The notes under the pieces were generated by a model. It saw nothing but the letters and a program-made list of their open reading frames with translations, was not told the DNA's origin and ran no database searches. Position numbers and translations under genes: made by a program. Shown piece after piece: positions 1 to 11,529 of a stretch of 64,000 nt of DNA. Source of the stretch: Falciphora oryzae (Eukaryota; Ascomycota; Sordariomycetes; Magnaporthales; Magnaporthaceae); contig JNVV01000017.1 of NCBI GenBank assembly GCA_000733355.1, positions 519,374-583,373 of the forward strand, written 5' to 3'. Position 1 is the stretch's first letter; every line of letters starts with the position of its first letter.

Positions 1-300
1 TTGAACAAAGATATGAAAATAACTATTGTCGATCTTTAATGGAACAAGCCCTAAGGGGAACCTCCAAGGATGCTTGCGCTTCTTCGACTTTCTTCAACTG
101 ATCCAAAGGAACATCCGGAACATCCCTGCTTCCCTCCGGCATATTAATGCTGAAGTTGTTGCTTTCAACATGCCATGTTAGGTGATTCGAAAAGCTTCTT
201 CGTAACAAAAAGCCATAGAAGTTATTAAAAGATTGGCTGTCCATCGTGCGAAGAAAAGAATAGCCAGACTGCCTACGCAAGGTGTCAGCCGCAGCGTCCT

Positions 301-850
301 TAACGCGCGAGTCCGGATCTTTTAACAATGCCGCCACGCCCTGGAGGATCCGTTCCGGCCGGTCCCGCCGCCACCCCTATAACGAAAGCCGCATCGTACC
401 TGGCGCGCGAGTCCGGGTCTTTTAACAATCCTGCTATATTTCGGAGAATCGGTTCCGGCAGGTTCGGCCGCCACCCCATAGCGAAAGCTGCATCGGCTTT
501 AACGCGCGAGTCCGGATCTTTTAATAATGCCGCCACGCTTTGGAGGAACGGTCCCGGCAGGTCCGGCCGCCGCCTTATAGCGTAAGCTGCAACGCCCCTA
601 ACGCCCGAGTCCGGATCTTTTAACAATGCCGCCACGCCCTGGAGGATCCGTTCCGGCAGGTTCAGCCGGCCTTCTATAGCGAGAGCTGCATCGTGCCTAA
701 CGCCAAAATCCGGATCTTCCAACAATGCCGCCACGCCCTGGAAGATCGGTTCCGGCAGGTCCGGCCGCCGCCCTACAGCATAAGCTGCAGCGCTCCTAAC
801 GCCCGAGTCCGGATCTTTCAACAATGGCGCCACGTCCTGGAGGATTTCTG
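301..850 (-). repeat. Tandem 99-bp (33-residue) HEAT repeats
   Basis: Six successive units with an exact 99-bp spacing. The landmark GTCCGGATCT recurs at about 311, 411, 510, 609, 708 and 807; the one 100-bp step contains the extra base that breaks the frame. Each unit encodes LLKDPDSGVR followed by AAAYAIGRRPDLPE and an ILQGVAA helix, the pattern of a HEAT or armadillo-like hairpin. Near-identity between units suggests recent amplification or gene conversion, as is known for ligand-sensing repeat regions of fungal NLRs. Confidence 0.85.
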
Positions 851-1712
851 GTGAAATATTCAGTCTCGCCTTTAGCGAGCGTAGAATTTTCTTTTTCACG
901 TCCTTGGACCCTTCCTTTAAAACACCCCCCAGGATTTGTTCTGGAAATTCCATCTCGCCTGCTAGTTGTGAATGTTCTCCCAAGCTACATTCAAACAACA
1001 GCCACTGCTCCAATTGACCTTCCAGATCCTTTCGAAGCTGCTTGAACCCTGGGATGTCCTGTGACGGAGCCACTTCGCTCAGGCAATGCATGACCAGCCG
1101 TTGATGCACTGGACCCAAGAGGTCGCGTGGTTGGTCCTCGATCCTCTGGAAGAAGGAGCAGAGTTGAGTGTCACCCTTGACTTGAAGCAAGCCGGCGACA
1201 AAGCGCTAAAAGATGTCGTAGCGTGCGTTGTATTTGTGTTGCTGAAGGAACCTGCGGGGATCGGCCTTGACCGGGTGGGCATTTCCACCGTTGAAGTTCA
1301 AGTACGTGAAATTCTCAGTTTCCCACTGCCGCACAAAATACTGCGCTGCAAAGTACTCCTGAAAAGTCAGGTGCAAGAAGTGATAACTTCGGGTGCTGTG
1401 GTCCGCCAGAGGGTTGGACGTTCGCAGAAAGGAAAGCCGTGCAAGCGTCTCGTGCAGCGAGAACTTTGTCTGGAGAGACGACGGGTCCGCAAATATAGCA
1501 TCCAGATGCTGCTTGTCGAACTCTATCACATCGTTGTGCAGTCCAGCAAAGGCAAGGCGTTCTAGGAGGTGGATCTCGCACCGGACCAGGCCTTTAAGCT
1601 CTCCCCACACATGCTCGCGTATGCTTTCATGAGTTACTTGCTTTCCCTGGCGACATTTCTCCAGTCCCACGGCGTCTTTCTTTCAAAGTTCGCGCTCGAT
1701 GGCTTGGTAAAG

Positions 1713-4636
1713 GGGCTGTCTATCCAGCCCCTGCGTTTGGCTATTTGGCCCCAAGATTGCGGGTCCACAGTGCCACCACACACGGATTCGGTACCTCTGC
1801 CAAATCTCCACCTAATGGCGAAAGATCTGGAGGTATTTCATATCAGCCCTATGGATCGTAGAAAATCAAAAAAGCTCAACACCATAAAAAAAGCCGTGAT
1901 AATCTTTTTATGCTCAAAGTCATCTTCTAAAAGGCTTCAACAACAATGCATTCCTGGGTCTCCTGGGCGCCCAATTTAGCCTGTGAGAGCGCCTCTTCAA
2001 CTATACGGTCAAAATCCCCCTCGTTTATCACCGGAATATCGTCATATTCATCATCTGGAAGCGTCATTTGCGAAAACGCGGCCTCAAGTACCTCGTCGTC
2101 AACCTCGTCGGCGAGGCGGGCAAGAAGGCGTGCTGAGCGCCGTGGTGCGGCCGTGCCTGGTTCGTAGAGATCGAGGGGGTGGGAGAGATCCTCTGAGGCT
2201 GGGGGTCGGCTTAACCTTGTCAGGTCAACGGCGGAGGCGCGCCCTGCCAAATTAGCAGGGCGTGACTCGGGCCCGGGTTTGAGCAGGCCCAGTTCAGGGG
2301 CAGACGACGTGGGGGCCTCGTTGCGTGCCAGGGAAGATCCCCTGCTGACAAGGGCCCTGCCTACTGCAAAGGGGGCCGTTGAGGGCGGCAAAGCATCCCG
2401 GGCCTCCTCGAGGCCCGCAATCTCGTGGGCACTTGGCAACCGCTTTGTTGAGTTGGCCCCCGGCCCTGTTGCGATCGAGCCCTTGGGCCTGCCCTTGTTC
2501 CGGATAACCAACGGATCTATAGGTCCAGGCGGTGGCGGAGGTGGCGATAGATGTCCTTCGTCGTCAGAGGAAGCAGGGCTTGCCTCGTTGGCTCCCTGTC
2601 CCTCATAAGGGTGCCACCACCAAAAAGGATCGAACTGGGTGATCTCCAACGGCAGATCTTCCTGCAAGTGGCGGAAAACAACGTGGCGGCAGGGCAGGCC
2701 GTGGGTTGCCGTGATCGTGCAATCGCATGGGCCGTTGCCCGGCGTGGGCGGTGGCAGATCCCACCGGTCACTGCGAGGCTGATCGGGGATCGCCGACTTT
2801 TCTGTCTTGACGAGGCGGAGGGCTTGGTGCACGAGGAGAGTCCTCACCGTGGAAAATAGCACTATTTCATAGCCAAACGGCATTTTATTAGACTGGGTTG
2901 CTCGCAATAACTCGACAGTACTCGCCTGGGTCCTCCAATAGAGGCGCAGCCTTTTATAGACCGTTGCCAGGTCGCCGCCGGCCTTATTGATAAAGGTTTT
3001 CATGCCGGCGTGAAGGGACTCAACGATCGAGGTTGTGCGGTATCCGTAGTGCCGTAGGGCGTTAACCCAGGCGCCCACGAGTTGTTCCTTATAAGGATCA
3101 AGCCACGTGCTTACGGTATAAAGCACAGCGCCCTCCGCGTATTTGCCGGGCCTTTGGAAATCTCTTAAGCGCTTTTCGTAAACCGCTTCCGTAGGTGAGG
3201 CCAAAAGATCGTTCCACGCCTGCAAAAACGACTGAAAACGAGGGTGCCGCTCGATCGAGCCGTCAGCCTGCCTTTGGGCGGGCGGGAAAAAGCGCTTGGT
3301 CTTGGCGAGCACGTTCATGTTGACGTGCCAACGGCAAAGGATACGTGGCACTAAACAGAAGCCGGCGTCGCGTTTGAGGGCGTTAATTAGGGCCAACTCT
3401 CGATCCGTGATCACGAGTTTTGGGTGCGGTAGGTCCTCCTCTTGCAGATACTCTCCCAGCACCCGGAGTGCCCAACGATATTGTTCTTCCTTCTCCGCGT
3501 TGACGAACGCCGCAGCCAGAGAGAAGCTTCGTTTATAGGGCAAAATACCGCAAATGTTAAGCAGGGGAAGGTTGAATCGGTTCGTTTTGTAGGTGCAATC
3601 GAGAGCGAGGAGGTTGGGGGCGGATCGATAGAGAGGGAGGGCCGACTTGGGCGCGATAAAGAGGCACAGAACGCGGCCTTGTTCGTCGCGGAGATCTCGA
3701 TAAAAGTAGTTGGCGGGATCATCTAATTGCTATTGGGATATATAGGTTAGCATATATTTTAATAGGGAAAGCGATGGCAAAGGGAGAAAAGGGGATTACG
3801 TCGTAAAGCCACGCAATTGGGGTTCTGCCTTTGAGCTCCTCTCGCCGATAGATCTGCAGGCAGTTGACGAGATCCTTATAGGTAAAGGCAACGGGCCGGC
3901 CTGTCTCCTCTGCCTCCTCCTCCAAGGCCGCGATAATCGCTCTAGGGCGCGCGCCGGCCCTCCAAAGAGGCAGTATCCGTTGCTTATGCTCTTCGAGATT
4001 GCCTCGCCGGTAGGCAGAAAACGAGGCTGGAGAATCGGCAAGATCATGGTTGTGATCTCCGCTCGGAGGCTCGACGACCCATTTGCCCGTATTCAAGCGC
4101 TTGATACTCGTGCGGAAGAGGCAGCCTGTCATTTTGGTCGCCGTCCGCCGACGTTTATTCTTGTGGGTGGCGGGCAGGGCCGAGGAGGCCACGGAACGGC
4201 CTCTCCCGCACCGGAATCGAACGCGAGAAACGACGCCGTCGGCGCCGACGTACTTGTCCCGGAGGATTATCTCGTAGCCTGCAGCGTGCGCCTGGCTTTT
4301 TAGGGCGGCCGTGGCCTCGTCGGCGGTCGCGTAAGTGGCAGGGAACTCCATGGCGATAGCGTTGTTGGCGTGCGTGGGTGCGTGGGAATAGCTTCAAAAA
4401 GGCGGTGCGGAGGGTTGTTGTTGTTGTGCATGCGTTGTTGTGGGGGAAAATCTTAATTGGAGAGGTGAGGAGTTGGGCGATAGACCGTGGCGCTTTGATC
4501 GGTACATCCGGGGATTCGGGAGCAGGGATTATTTGGGTGGGAAATACATGAAAAGTCGAATCTAATTATGATCCGCACAGTGGATCCACTATCTTGGGGC
4601 CAAATAGCCAAACGCAGGGGCTGGATAGACACTCCC
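1713..4636. mobile_element. Complete Mutator-like (MULE) DNA transposon in the NLR gene
   Basis: The ends form terminal inverted repeats whose core of 41 bp (TGTCTATCC...CCAAGAT) is identical at 1717-1757 and, inverted, at 4591-4631. The flanks carry the direct repeat TTGGTAAAG at 1704-1712 and 4637-4645, a 9-bp target-site duplication typical of MULEs. The single gene inside has both exons open from start to stop. Identical TIR cores, a perfect duplication and an open transposase all point to a recent insertion. The exact first base is ambiguous by one because the TIR tips differ slightly. Confidence 0.93.
1927..4351 (-). CDS. MULE transposase
   Basis: Two exons, 4351-3800 and 3729-1927, joined by a 70-nt intron (3730-3799, GTAATC...GCTAAC...ATAG) give about 784 residues. 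Exon 1 holds a FAR1/WRKY-GCM1-like zinc-binding region (CGRGRSV..., GCLFRTSIKRLNTGKW, DHNHDL). Exon 2 holds the MULE catalytic core: first Asp in LLALDCTYKTN, second in LVITDREL, and Glu in TTSIVESLHAGMK, followed by a SWIM zinc finger CDCTITATHGLPCRH. The C-terminal ~180 residues are low-complexity and acidic. No stop or frameshift is seen, so it is probably functional. Similar in type to fungal Hop-like MULEs; I cannot assign a named family. Confidence 0.9.
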
Positions 4637-6758
4637 TTGGTAAAGGGAGGTCATGGTTTCCGGCAAGGCTCCAGAAAAGGCATTGTCGTCGTAGGTATGA
4701 CATAGCGCATCCAGTTGTATGGGGATTCGAACCAGATCCTGAATGAGCAGATGGTTATGGAGGAATGACTGAACCTGATCGGCTGTTTTTGTGTTTTTAG
4801 AGAAGACCTCCTTGAGATACTGGCTCACTTGCTCTGGATAGAATCCGATTGTCTCTAGATGGAGGTTAAAGTCGGGCATACGAAGTGACGTATGTGGCCG
4901 AGACGTAACGATGACGTTGGGCTGAGTCAAAAGAGTTTGAAGGAAACGGGACATGTCGCCGTCCAAGTCCTGGTATGCTTCGTTCAGGCCGTCGAGGAGA
5001 AAAAGAGTCCTGCTGCTTTTGGTCTTTTCCAATGTGTCCGACAATGCTTTAGCGAGGTCCGGTTTGTCGTTCGGCAGAGAGAAATACTCATGCTTAAGGA
5101 GGTGGGTGAAGCTGTATCCTGGTACCTGGCGTTTTGCTTTTAGCTTCAGATTCCGTAAAGGCACCCAAAGGACGCGGTCGAACAATTGGCTCCATTCGCT
5201 CCATGTGTTACGGGCAAACTTATGGACAGTCTTCTTGCACAGGGTAGTTTTGCCAACTTTAGCTCGTCCTCGGATTAGGATTCTTTTTGGTTGTGGGTGT
5301 GGCCGTCGCGACCTTTACGTGGGTTGAAGAGTGTCGGCAGTTCGATTTGGATGTCCTTATCCGGGGTTTCGGTTTTCAGCCGAGCGTGGAGTGAAAACGG
5401 AGAGGATTGAGGCGGTATATCTTTTTCTAATCTTTTTTCGGAGCGGGTTGCATTACGGCCCGGTTGCTTTACGATGGCGAGATTGATGTAGCATTGATCC
5501 ATCGATAGCTGCTCGCCCGAAAGTCGTTCGATTTTGAGCCTTTCCGCAGTATAGTGGTTGTCGCGGATCCAGGCGTCCGCTTGCTTGAGGGGACTCCCCT
5601 TACGAATGTCCGCGAGCATTTTTTGAATTTGTTTAGCAACACGGTTGTAATTTGGACATTTAGGGCCCGAGAATTTGTTTATTAGGATATGGGGTCGATC
5701 CAATAACAATGGATCCGGGACTATGTCCAAAGTCGCTGATGACGTATCGACTAACTGACGAGCGTTAGCGGCTTTTACGAATATAAATACGAGCTGGAAG
5801 AATTAGAACGGCGAATATTGCACGAGTTTACCAGTTTTTCGTTGGCGAGCCAGTCTGGCAGTAAAGGAAACGCTTTGCGCGGCAAATTCGTCGTTCCTTT
5901 TTCATAGAAGTTGAACAATAGGCAGGGAGGATCGTTGTGTTGGGCCAGGTGAGTGAATTTGCGTACGAGTTCCTTAAGATCGAAGGTTGATCTCTTTACG
6001 CTGTTGAGTAGGCTGTTCACTTCTTGGCCTCTGAACAATGCACGGGCTTTCAGTCCTCGCTCTGCCCATGCTGCTACCTGTTGGAACGAAGTCTTTCGGA
6101 ACGGCGTGGCAAGAAAGAGAATACCGCGCGTGGCTCGTCGGATAGAATCGTAGGTTTTCCTAGTGTCCACAAGAGCTTTCATTAAAATGATGCCCCCGAG
6201 GCACGACGCGATGAAGAAAATTTGCCGATTTTCTCTTTTTGCGTGTTCGCTCGTTGCCGGGGGCCGGCTTTGGATACCGTTGAATAGGAGCAGAGCGAGC
6301 TCCTCCTTAGTTTTTTGGACCAAGTTTGACAGTTGCAGCAGGTCGGCCGGCCAGTCGCATGTGAAGATCCGAGCCGGTCCGACTTTGCTCGGGAGCATAC
6401 GCGGGTCGGAGAGCCAGTTAACACTGGAATCGTTGGGGCTTTTTTTCCAGGTCCACGTGTCCGGCGACCCCGTGTCCAGGCCATGGATGGCGATGATGTC
6501 GATGTTTGTGTCCGCCTTATCCTTCTCAAGGCAGACTTGAGTAAGACGGACGCCTTGTCGCGTGGATCGTGTTGGATGACTGTGATCTGCTCCGGGCCGT
6601 GACTTTTCCCCCGCACAGATAGCCACCGGGTTGGTTTCGTATTGGGCGGTACTGTTGCTCGTCGCCGGTTCGCCAGGGGGATTTCCGGCAGAACCCTTAG
6701 GCGATATTCGCGTTCTCTTTTTAAAAAGGGCCGTCCGGACCCAGATTAGACACCTCAT

Positions 6759-7594
6759 TTCGTCGCTTCGTACCGCGTTGGCCTGACATCGCAGAGCTCC
6801 TCGAATACTTAGTTTAAATGCATATACGACAGCAGGGAGAGAGACATACCTGTCAAGCTAACTCGTCTTAGTTAACGGTGGCCGAATCCATTGGTTCGGC
6901 TACTGGGGAAGTCCGGCATCCACAGTCTCAAAGTGCGGCGGCCAGGTGTTTTCTGCGTACGAGTTCCCCGCCTCTGGACGCTGTAACCTGAGACGGTCTG
7001 CGGGCTGCTTTCAAGGCGCAAGGTGTTTTGTGGCCCTTTTGTGAGATGGCGGCTGGTGATGGATTAAAAGAGCGTCTGATATGCAATTGCTTCTCGTAAA
7101 CGCGATAAAGCGCGGAGTGCTTGGGTTGGAACCGTCGTCGGGTCGCGATGGTCAGGCTGTGACGAGCCACGCATCGCCACGACGCATCTATATCCAATCA
7201 TTTCCAACCCAATCAAGGCGGGCTGCAACATGCGTGGTAAATCGCGCAGGCGGCGACGCATGGCCGCGACCGAACGAACCTTTGGGCACCCACGAGCCTT
7301 TGGGCACCCACGAACCCATCCAGCAAAGCCCGTCAACAGCGCCGGGCTGCGTCAAGCACGAGGAACGACGTGTTTGTTGCCGCTCCCGATCGTATCAACA
7401 CAAAACGACAAAAACGGAGGACAAACGGTGAAGCAAAAGTCCAGTCCCTATCTATCGTTATAAGCTGGCTCGTCCGCTAACAAATTACGCACAGTCGCCT
7501 CCATTTTCCATGCGATTCCTGAAAAAGGCTGAAAGCGCTGACGCGTCCCCGGTCCGACCTCGAGCAGCTCCTGTTGCCCGCACGCGCAGCCTCC
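6759..7594. other. Intergenic, no gene recognised
   Basis: Upstream region shared by the NLR (leftward) and the DUF6601 gene (rightward). A short direct repeat of about 17 bp (TTTGGGCACCCACGA) occurs twice near 7280-7315. No convincing coding exon or RNA gene was seen. Confidence 0.5.
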
Positions 7595-8668
7595 ATGGCT
7601 CAGCTAAACTCCCCACTCTGGCCGGTAAGCTGGCAGCCGCAACGGCGTTCGAAAGTGTCTCCTTACGCTCTAACAACGTCACTCCAGTTCACAACCCAAG
7701 TGTTTAAAAGTGGGGATGGCACCGTAGACGCCTTGCCCGCTTCCTACCACTATTATGAAAGCATTGGGGGGAAGCGCCGTATTGTCGCCAATCCAGTTCA
7801 CGACGTGGCACATTTCCTAAACACGGAACTGTCTCTCGAAGTCCTGGGCGAAATGCTTCCGCATTTGTGGTTTGCCGGCTCGAAGCATCCTGCCAAACAG
7901 CTGCACCTGCAGGTCGCCATGGGCCGACGGATCGTCGTTACCGACCGGATGGATTTGCACCTCCTTTGGGAAAACGACGGGCGGCTCTTTCTTAAACCCG
8001 TCCCGAGCTTCCTTCTCGATCCGAGCTTTTGGCGGAGGCACCTGAGGTGTCCTGATGCCTGTTCGTGCCGAGATCCTCTGCCGGCCTCGTGCCGGCCGGA
8101 CCCGCGGAGAGTCGCTTTGGGCTTCCTCTACACGTACGCCTGTCTTATATCGTCGGAAACCGATTTCTTCGTTGCCAACGAAAAGCGCCTCCTACCTCGC
8201 AAAGCAGACGATTCGACCATCGAATGGGCAGCGTGGAAGAAGCTGGCCAGGGAGCTCCTCGAAAATCACGACCCCGACGAGGTCCACCCGCGCTTCCTGC
8301 GCGCCGAGCTCCGCATGTCCCGCATTGACACCATCCACCGCTTCACCCGCCTTTCGCCCTTCGACCCGTACCTCCGCGGCAGGCATAACTATAGCGGCTT
8401 CTTCCGCGACAACCTCTCCTGGATGGCCGCCGCCGCCGTCTTCGTCGCATTGGTGTTAACTGCCATGCAGGTCGGCCTCGCTACGGAGCGACTACAGGGG
8501 GACGCCGCCTTCCAACAGGCGTCATACGGCTTCACCGTCTTCGCCATCCTAGGGCCCGTCTGCGCGTTCGGCCTAGTAGTCCTGGTGGCGCTGTTCCAAC
8601 TCGTCAAAGACCTGCCGTCGCTTTTTGGGGATCTGATGACGCAATCGCAGGCACCGGCCCAAGTTTAA
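7595..8668 (+). CDS. DUF6601 family membrane protein
   Basis: Single-exon gene of 357 residues from the ATG at 7595 (the open frame extends seven codons upstream without another ATG). Features of the fungal DUF6601 family are visible: an N-terminal HFLNTELSLEVL segment, WFAGSKHPAKQLHLQ, RRIVVTDRMDLHLLW, FLKPVPSFLLDP, a Cys cluster (CPDACSCRD), and a C-terminal pair of hydrophobic helices, AAAVFVALVLTAMQVGLAT and YGFTVFAILGPVCAFGLVV, separated by about 20 residues. Probably an integral membrane protein; no molecular function is known for the family. GC-rich third positions support coding. Family assignment is from memory of its conserved motifs. Confidence 0.85.
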   Translation: MAQLNSPLWPVSWQPQRRSKVSPYALTTSLQFTTQVFKSGDGTVDALPASYHYYESIGGKRRIVANPVHDVAHFLNTELSLEVLGEMLPHLWFAGSKHPAKQLHLQVAMGRRIVVTDRMDLHLLWENDGRLFLKPVPSFLLDPSFWRRHLRCPDACSCRDPLPASCRPDPRRVALGFLYTYACLISSETDFFVANEKRLLPRKADDSTIEWAAWKKLARELLENHDPDEVHPRFLRAELRMSRIDTIHRFTRLSPFDPYLRGRHNYSGFFRDNLSWMAAAAVFVALVLTAMQVGLATERLQGDAAFQQASYGFTVFAILGPVCAFGLVVLVALFQLVKDLPSLFGDLMTQSQAPAQV

Positions 8669-9513
8669 TGACAGTATCCGGAGTTAAATATTTAGACAAG
8701 AGGGCGATTTGACGAACTTTGATCAGGCTACAGTAACAAAACTGGACTGTACAGAATACGGTCGCAGCCTGGCCGACAGCTTCAGGCGCAGCCGCTTCAA
8801 TTCGTGGTCGGCAGCTATGCCGATGTGCAAATAGGAAATGCCTGTAGCATCGCCACCTTGGCTACGGCAGTGCATAGCACTGTGCTTCCTTCCGTAGCAA
8901 TGTCGCCGGCTCGACGCTTGTGGTTGGCGAGCACATGCAGTCGCGCCACCTGCCAAAGAACTTGTGCTCCAGCTCTCCAGATATATGCGGCGCGTCTTCT
9001 CCTGCCAGCCAACCCGTCGCTTATAGGTTGGCGCTTAAATTAAAAGATGCAAAAAGAAAAAGGGAAGTTAGGTTTCTTTACCGCAGTGCAGCTTGCAGGG
9101 AACCTACCAATTTGCATTATGCAGCTGAAAGACTTGATGGCGCCGGCGACTTGTTCAAGGCAGAGTCCGCTAGAAAGACACCAGCCTCAGGGGCACAGCA
9201 GGTGCTGGCTGCTTGGCTGGGGTTGGTCAGAGCAACGAGCGTCCACGCACGCGCCAGGCCTCCAAGAACGCCCGCATGGCAGGTATGTGTAGATTTTGCG
9301 GGCTCCGATGACCGTTGTGACTGGGCAAGCAAAGGGAACTTGACAGCAAAAGATCTCTTAGGGCGCACAGGTCGCCATATCGAGCCAGGCGGTACTTTTA
9401 TCCCGTCTGTCTTTTTTTTCCCCCGATTGTTTGGGTGTTACGTCTCCCGGATGGGGAATTGGGGGGCTTGGGGCGAGTCGGGCGGGCTCAAGTAGAGTGT
9501 GCATGGGTACCTA
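8669..9513. other. Intergenic, no gene recognised
   Basis: 3' flank of the DUF6601 gene. Open frames are short and overlap without codon bias. Nothing further supported. Confidence 0.4.
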
Positions 9514-9788
9514 CAACCGACGGACAAAAGTACCGCTTCGTTTTCAATTTTCCACACCACCCTCAAAATCAACCCTCTATTTCAACGCGCGGCTGCACAG
9601 TCAATTCTATCTAAATTCACACAAAATTTTAGTACGTAAATAAACAAAAGCAGTATATTACGTACGTATTTTTTTTTTCAATATTTTATATACCACGCTT
9701 CCGCAATTGTGCTGGTGGGATTGATGAGAACGCGTGGCGGGGTTGCGGGGCCAAAAAAAATCGAAGCGATACTTTTGTCCTCCCACTG
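9514..9788. mobile_element. MITE, probably Tc1/mariner-derived
   Basis: 275-bp AT-rich element flanked by TA dinucleotides (9512-9513 and 9789-9790). The right end read inward is CAGTGGGAGGACAAAAGTA and the left end CAACCGACGGACAAAAGTA; both continue with CGCTTCG, so the inverted repeats pair over at least 27 positions with a few mismatches. CAGTG termini plus a TA duplication are typical of Tc1/mariner elements. There is no coding capacity. Confidence 0.7.
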
Positions 9789-9790
9789 TA

Positions 9791-10379
9791 CCTGTATACG
9801 GTGGTACTTTGGTAGCAGGGGACGCTGGAAGCGCTGCCTGGGCGTGCTAGCATGGATGTAGCGAGTGGAAACGAACAAGCTAACCAGAGGGGGCTTGCAT
9901 TATTGCCCCTACAAAATCGACACAGGAACGGTGTTGGACAAAACTCCCCGGCGCAGAGCAGGTTTGGTCGTGGCAGCCTGGTGAATGCAGAGTTGGCGGT
10001 TCCCTCCCCTGCTAGTGGATGGCTTGGACGTGCATTCTTGCCCGTCCTAACCCTCACGATGCCCGCTTCATCGAGTTGGTGGCTGGTGGTGGTGGCTGTG
10101 GCTGCGGCTGGTATTTTCCGCACTGTCGTGAGGCTAAGCACCTGGATCGGCGCCAAGGTCCAATTCCGAAACGCATCACAGAATATGGCGTGCCCAGAAA
10201 GCGAGGCAACGAACGCGACCGTCGACCAGCATCACCGATGGCACGGCTGCTCAGTGCGGACGCGGTCCTGATGGGGCGTTTTTCCTCCTACACCATCGCC
10301 AAGGGCGGCTGACGAAGGGGCCGTGTACCTCGCTAGGCAAGTTCCCGCGCCGCGTCGCTGCCCGGGGGCATTTGCTGAC
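9791..10379. other. Intergenic, no gene recognised
   Basis: GC-rich sequence between the MITE and the kinase relic. No exon with family signal was found. The last part may hold decayed N-lobe sequence of the kinase. Confidence 0.35.
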
Positions 10380-11529
10380 CATGTCGGGCGCAGGAACCGG
10401 AGCGGCGAGAGGTGCATCGTTAAAAGCTCAGGGGCCACTGGCGCCTGCGGAACGAAGCCGACGTCCTTGGGCGCTACCAATCCGAGACCCCGTTCCTCCG
10501 CCCGCTGGTCGACGAAATCCGCGAGCCGGCCGACCTGCCCTCCATCGTTCTCCGGTATCTGGACAGCGACGGCCTGACCGAGTCGAACAAAAAGAGGCTG
10601 TCGCGCCGCGAAATCAAACAGTTAGCCCGATGCGTCTTTAAGGCCCTCCACGTGCTACATAAAAACGGCATGATCCACACAGGTAATATCCCCTCACCCC
10701 GTCCGCCGGCGTTTGCTGAGCCATCTAGTCTAAATGTCAAGCTGGATAACATATTCGTCAACCACAGCCAGGTCGATCGGCGCTTTTCCGAAATCCAGCT
10801 CGGCGACCGCGGAAGCGTAATATCCCAGCAGTCCTCGTTCGCGAGGGAAGGGCACGTTATCGGCGCCGGCTTCACCCGCAGCCCCGAAACTACGTTCTAG
10901 CTGCACTGGAGTACCGCGACAAAAATATGGTCGTTCGGCACCGCGATAAAATGGTCCCATCTAGCGGTATCCTCTCCCCCACTAATCCGCCCCAAATGCT
11001 CGGCCTTTTGTTCGGCGGCGGTTACTTATTCAACCCCAAGGTCGAAGGGGTTGACCCGGAAAACGACGCCTACGAGTTCACCGTCCTGAAGCGGATTCAC
11101 AAGTTCTTCGGCCCGTATCCGCGGCCCTATAGCAACTTCAACGACCCGGGAGCCATGATGATCATTAACTTCATCAACCGCCAGGAGTCTCCGGCGAAAC
11201 CGTTCGCTAGAGCGACCCCGAGGGTAGTCCCCCCGGCCGATAAGGAGTTTGCCCTAAGGGCCATGAAGATGGACCCCCGCGACAGGCCGACGGCAGACGG
11301 AGGAGCCACTCGCGGACACATGGTTCACGGAGGAATCGCCGGACACCCGGGACCCGCTTCCCGGGGAGGTTGGGCAGCCCGAGGAGGCGAAGTTGCATGG
11401 AGAGGAGGGACCCGGAACCCAGGGCATATCTAAGGCCATAGCTGCGATGAGCTTGATTATAGCTAATCCGTTATTTAGGCACCTCCGAAGGATCGTATGT
11501 GTATGTATATATGAGCCCGATCACGGGTA
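10380..11529 (+). pseudogene. Ser/Thr protein kinase pseudogene
   Basis: Pieces of a fungal protein kinase in order. The N-lobe/hinge reads NEADVLGRYQ and PSIVLRYLDSDGLTES, then ALHVLHKNGMIHT, the start of the catalytic loop. A 50-nt intron follows whose acceptor is now AA (CTAA before ATGTCAAGC), so the conserved HTD/VKLDNIFVNHS join is lost. The C-lobe has TKIWSFGTA (subdomain IX), FGPYPRPY and KMDPRDRPTA (subdomain XI). Lesions: lost acceptor, an in-frame TAG just before LHWSTAT (probably CAG to TAG), and a +1 shift after RPTA, after which the frame LADTWFTEE...DPLPGEVGQPEEA continues. Clearly dead in its current form; closest to the expanded kinase families of filamentous ascomycetes. Confidence 0.7.

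Larger units (their letters stand above)
23..6758 (-). pseudogene. NLR gene (SesB-like hydrolase / NACHT / HEAT repeats), disrupted
   Basis: NLR-type immune receptor read right to left. The first exon (from ATG at 6758) is a SesB/SERAC1-like alpha/beta hydrolase with DIIAIHGLDTG and the elbow FIASCLGG, which has Cys where most esterases have Ser. A clean 77-nt intron (5755-5831, with GCTAAC) leads to a linker, then NACHT with P-loop GRAKVGKTT, Walker B LFLLDGLNE, a winged-helix stretch YHFLHLTFQEYFAAQYF near 1330, and C-terminal HEAT repeats. Lesions seen: (1) a frameshift in a five-base T run at 5284-5288 just before the P-loop; (2) a MULE inserted after SLYQ (1713-4636); (3) an in-frame TGA where the family has Trp, seven codons past the rejoined insertion site; (4) a frameshift near C374-377 inside the repeats. 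Removing the element and one target duplication restores the SLYQAIEREL reading. The domain order is secure; the homopolymer shifts could be assembly errors, the insertion and TGA could not. Confidence 0.85.
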
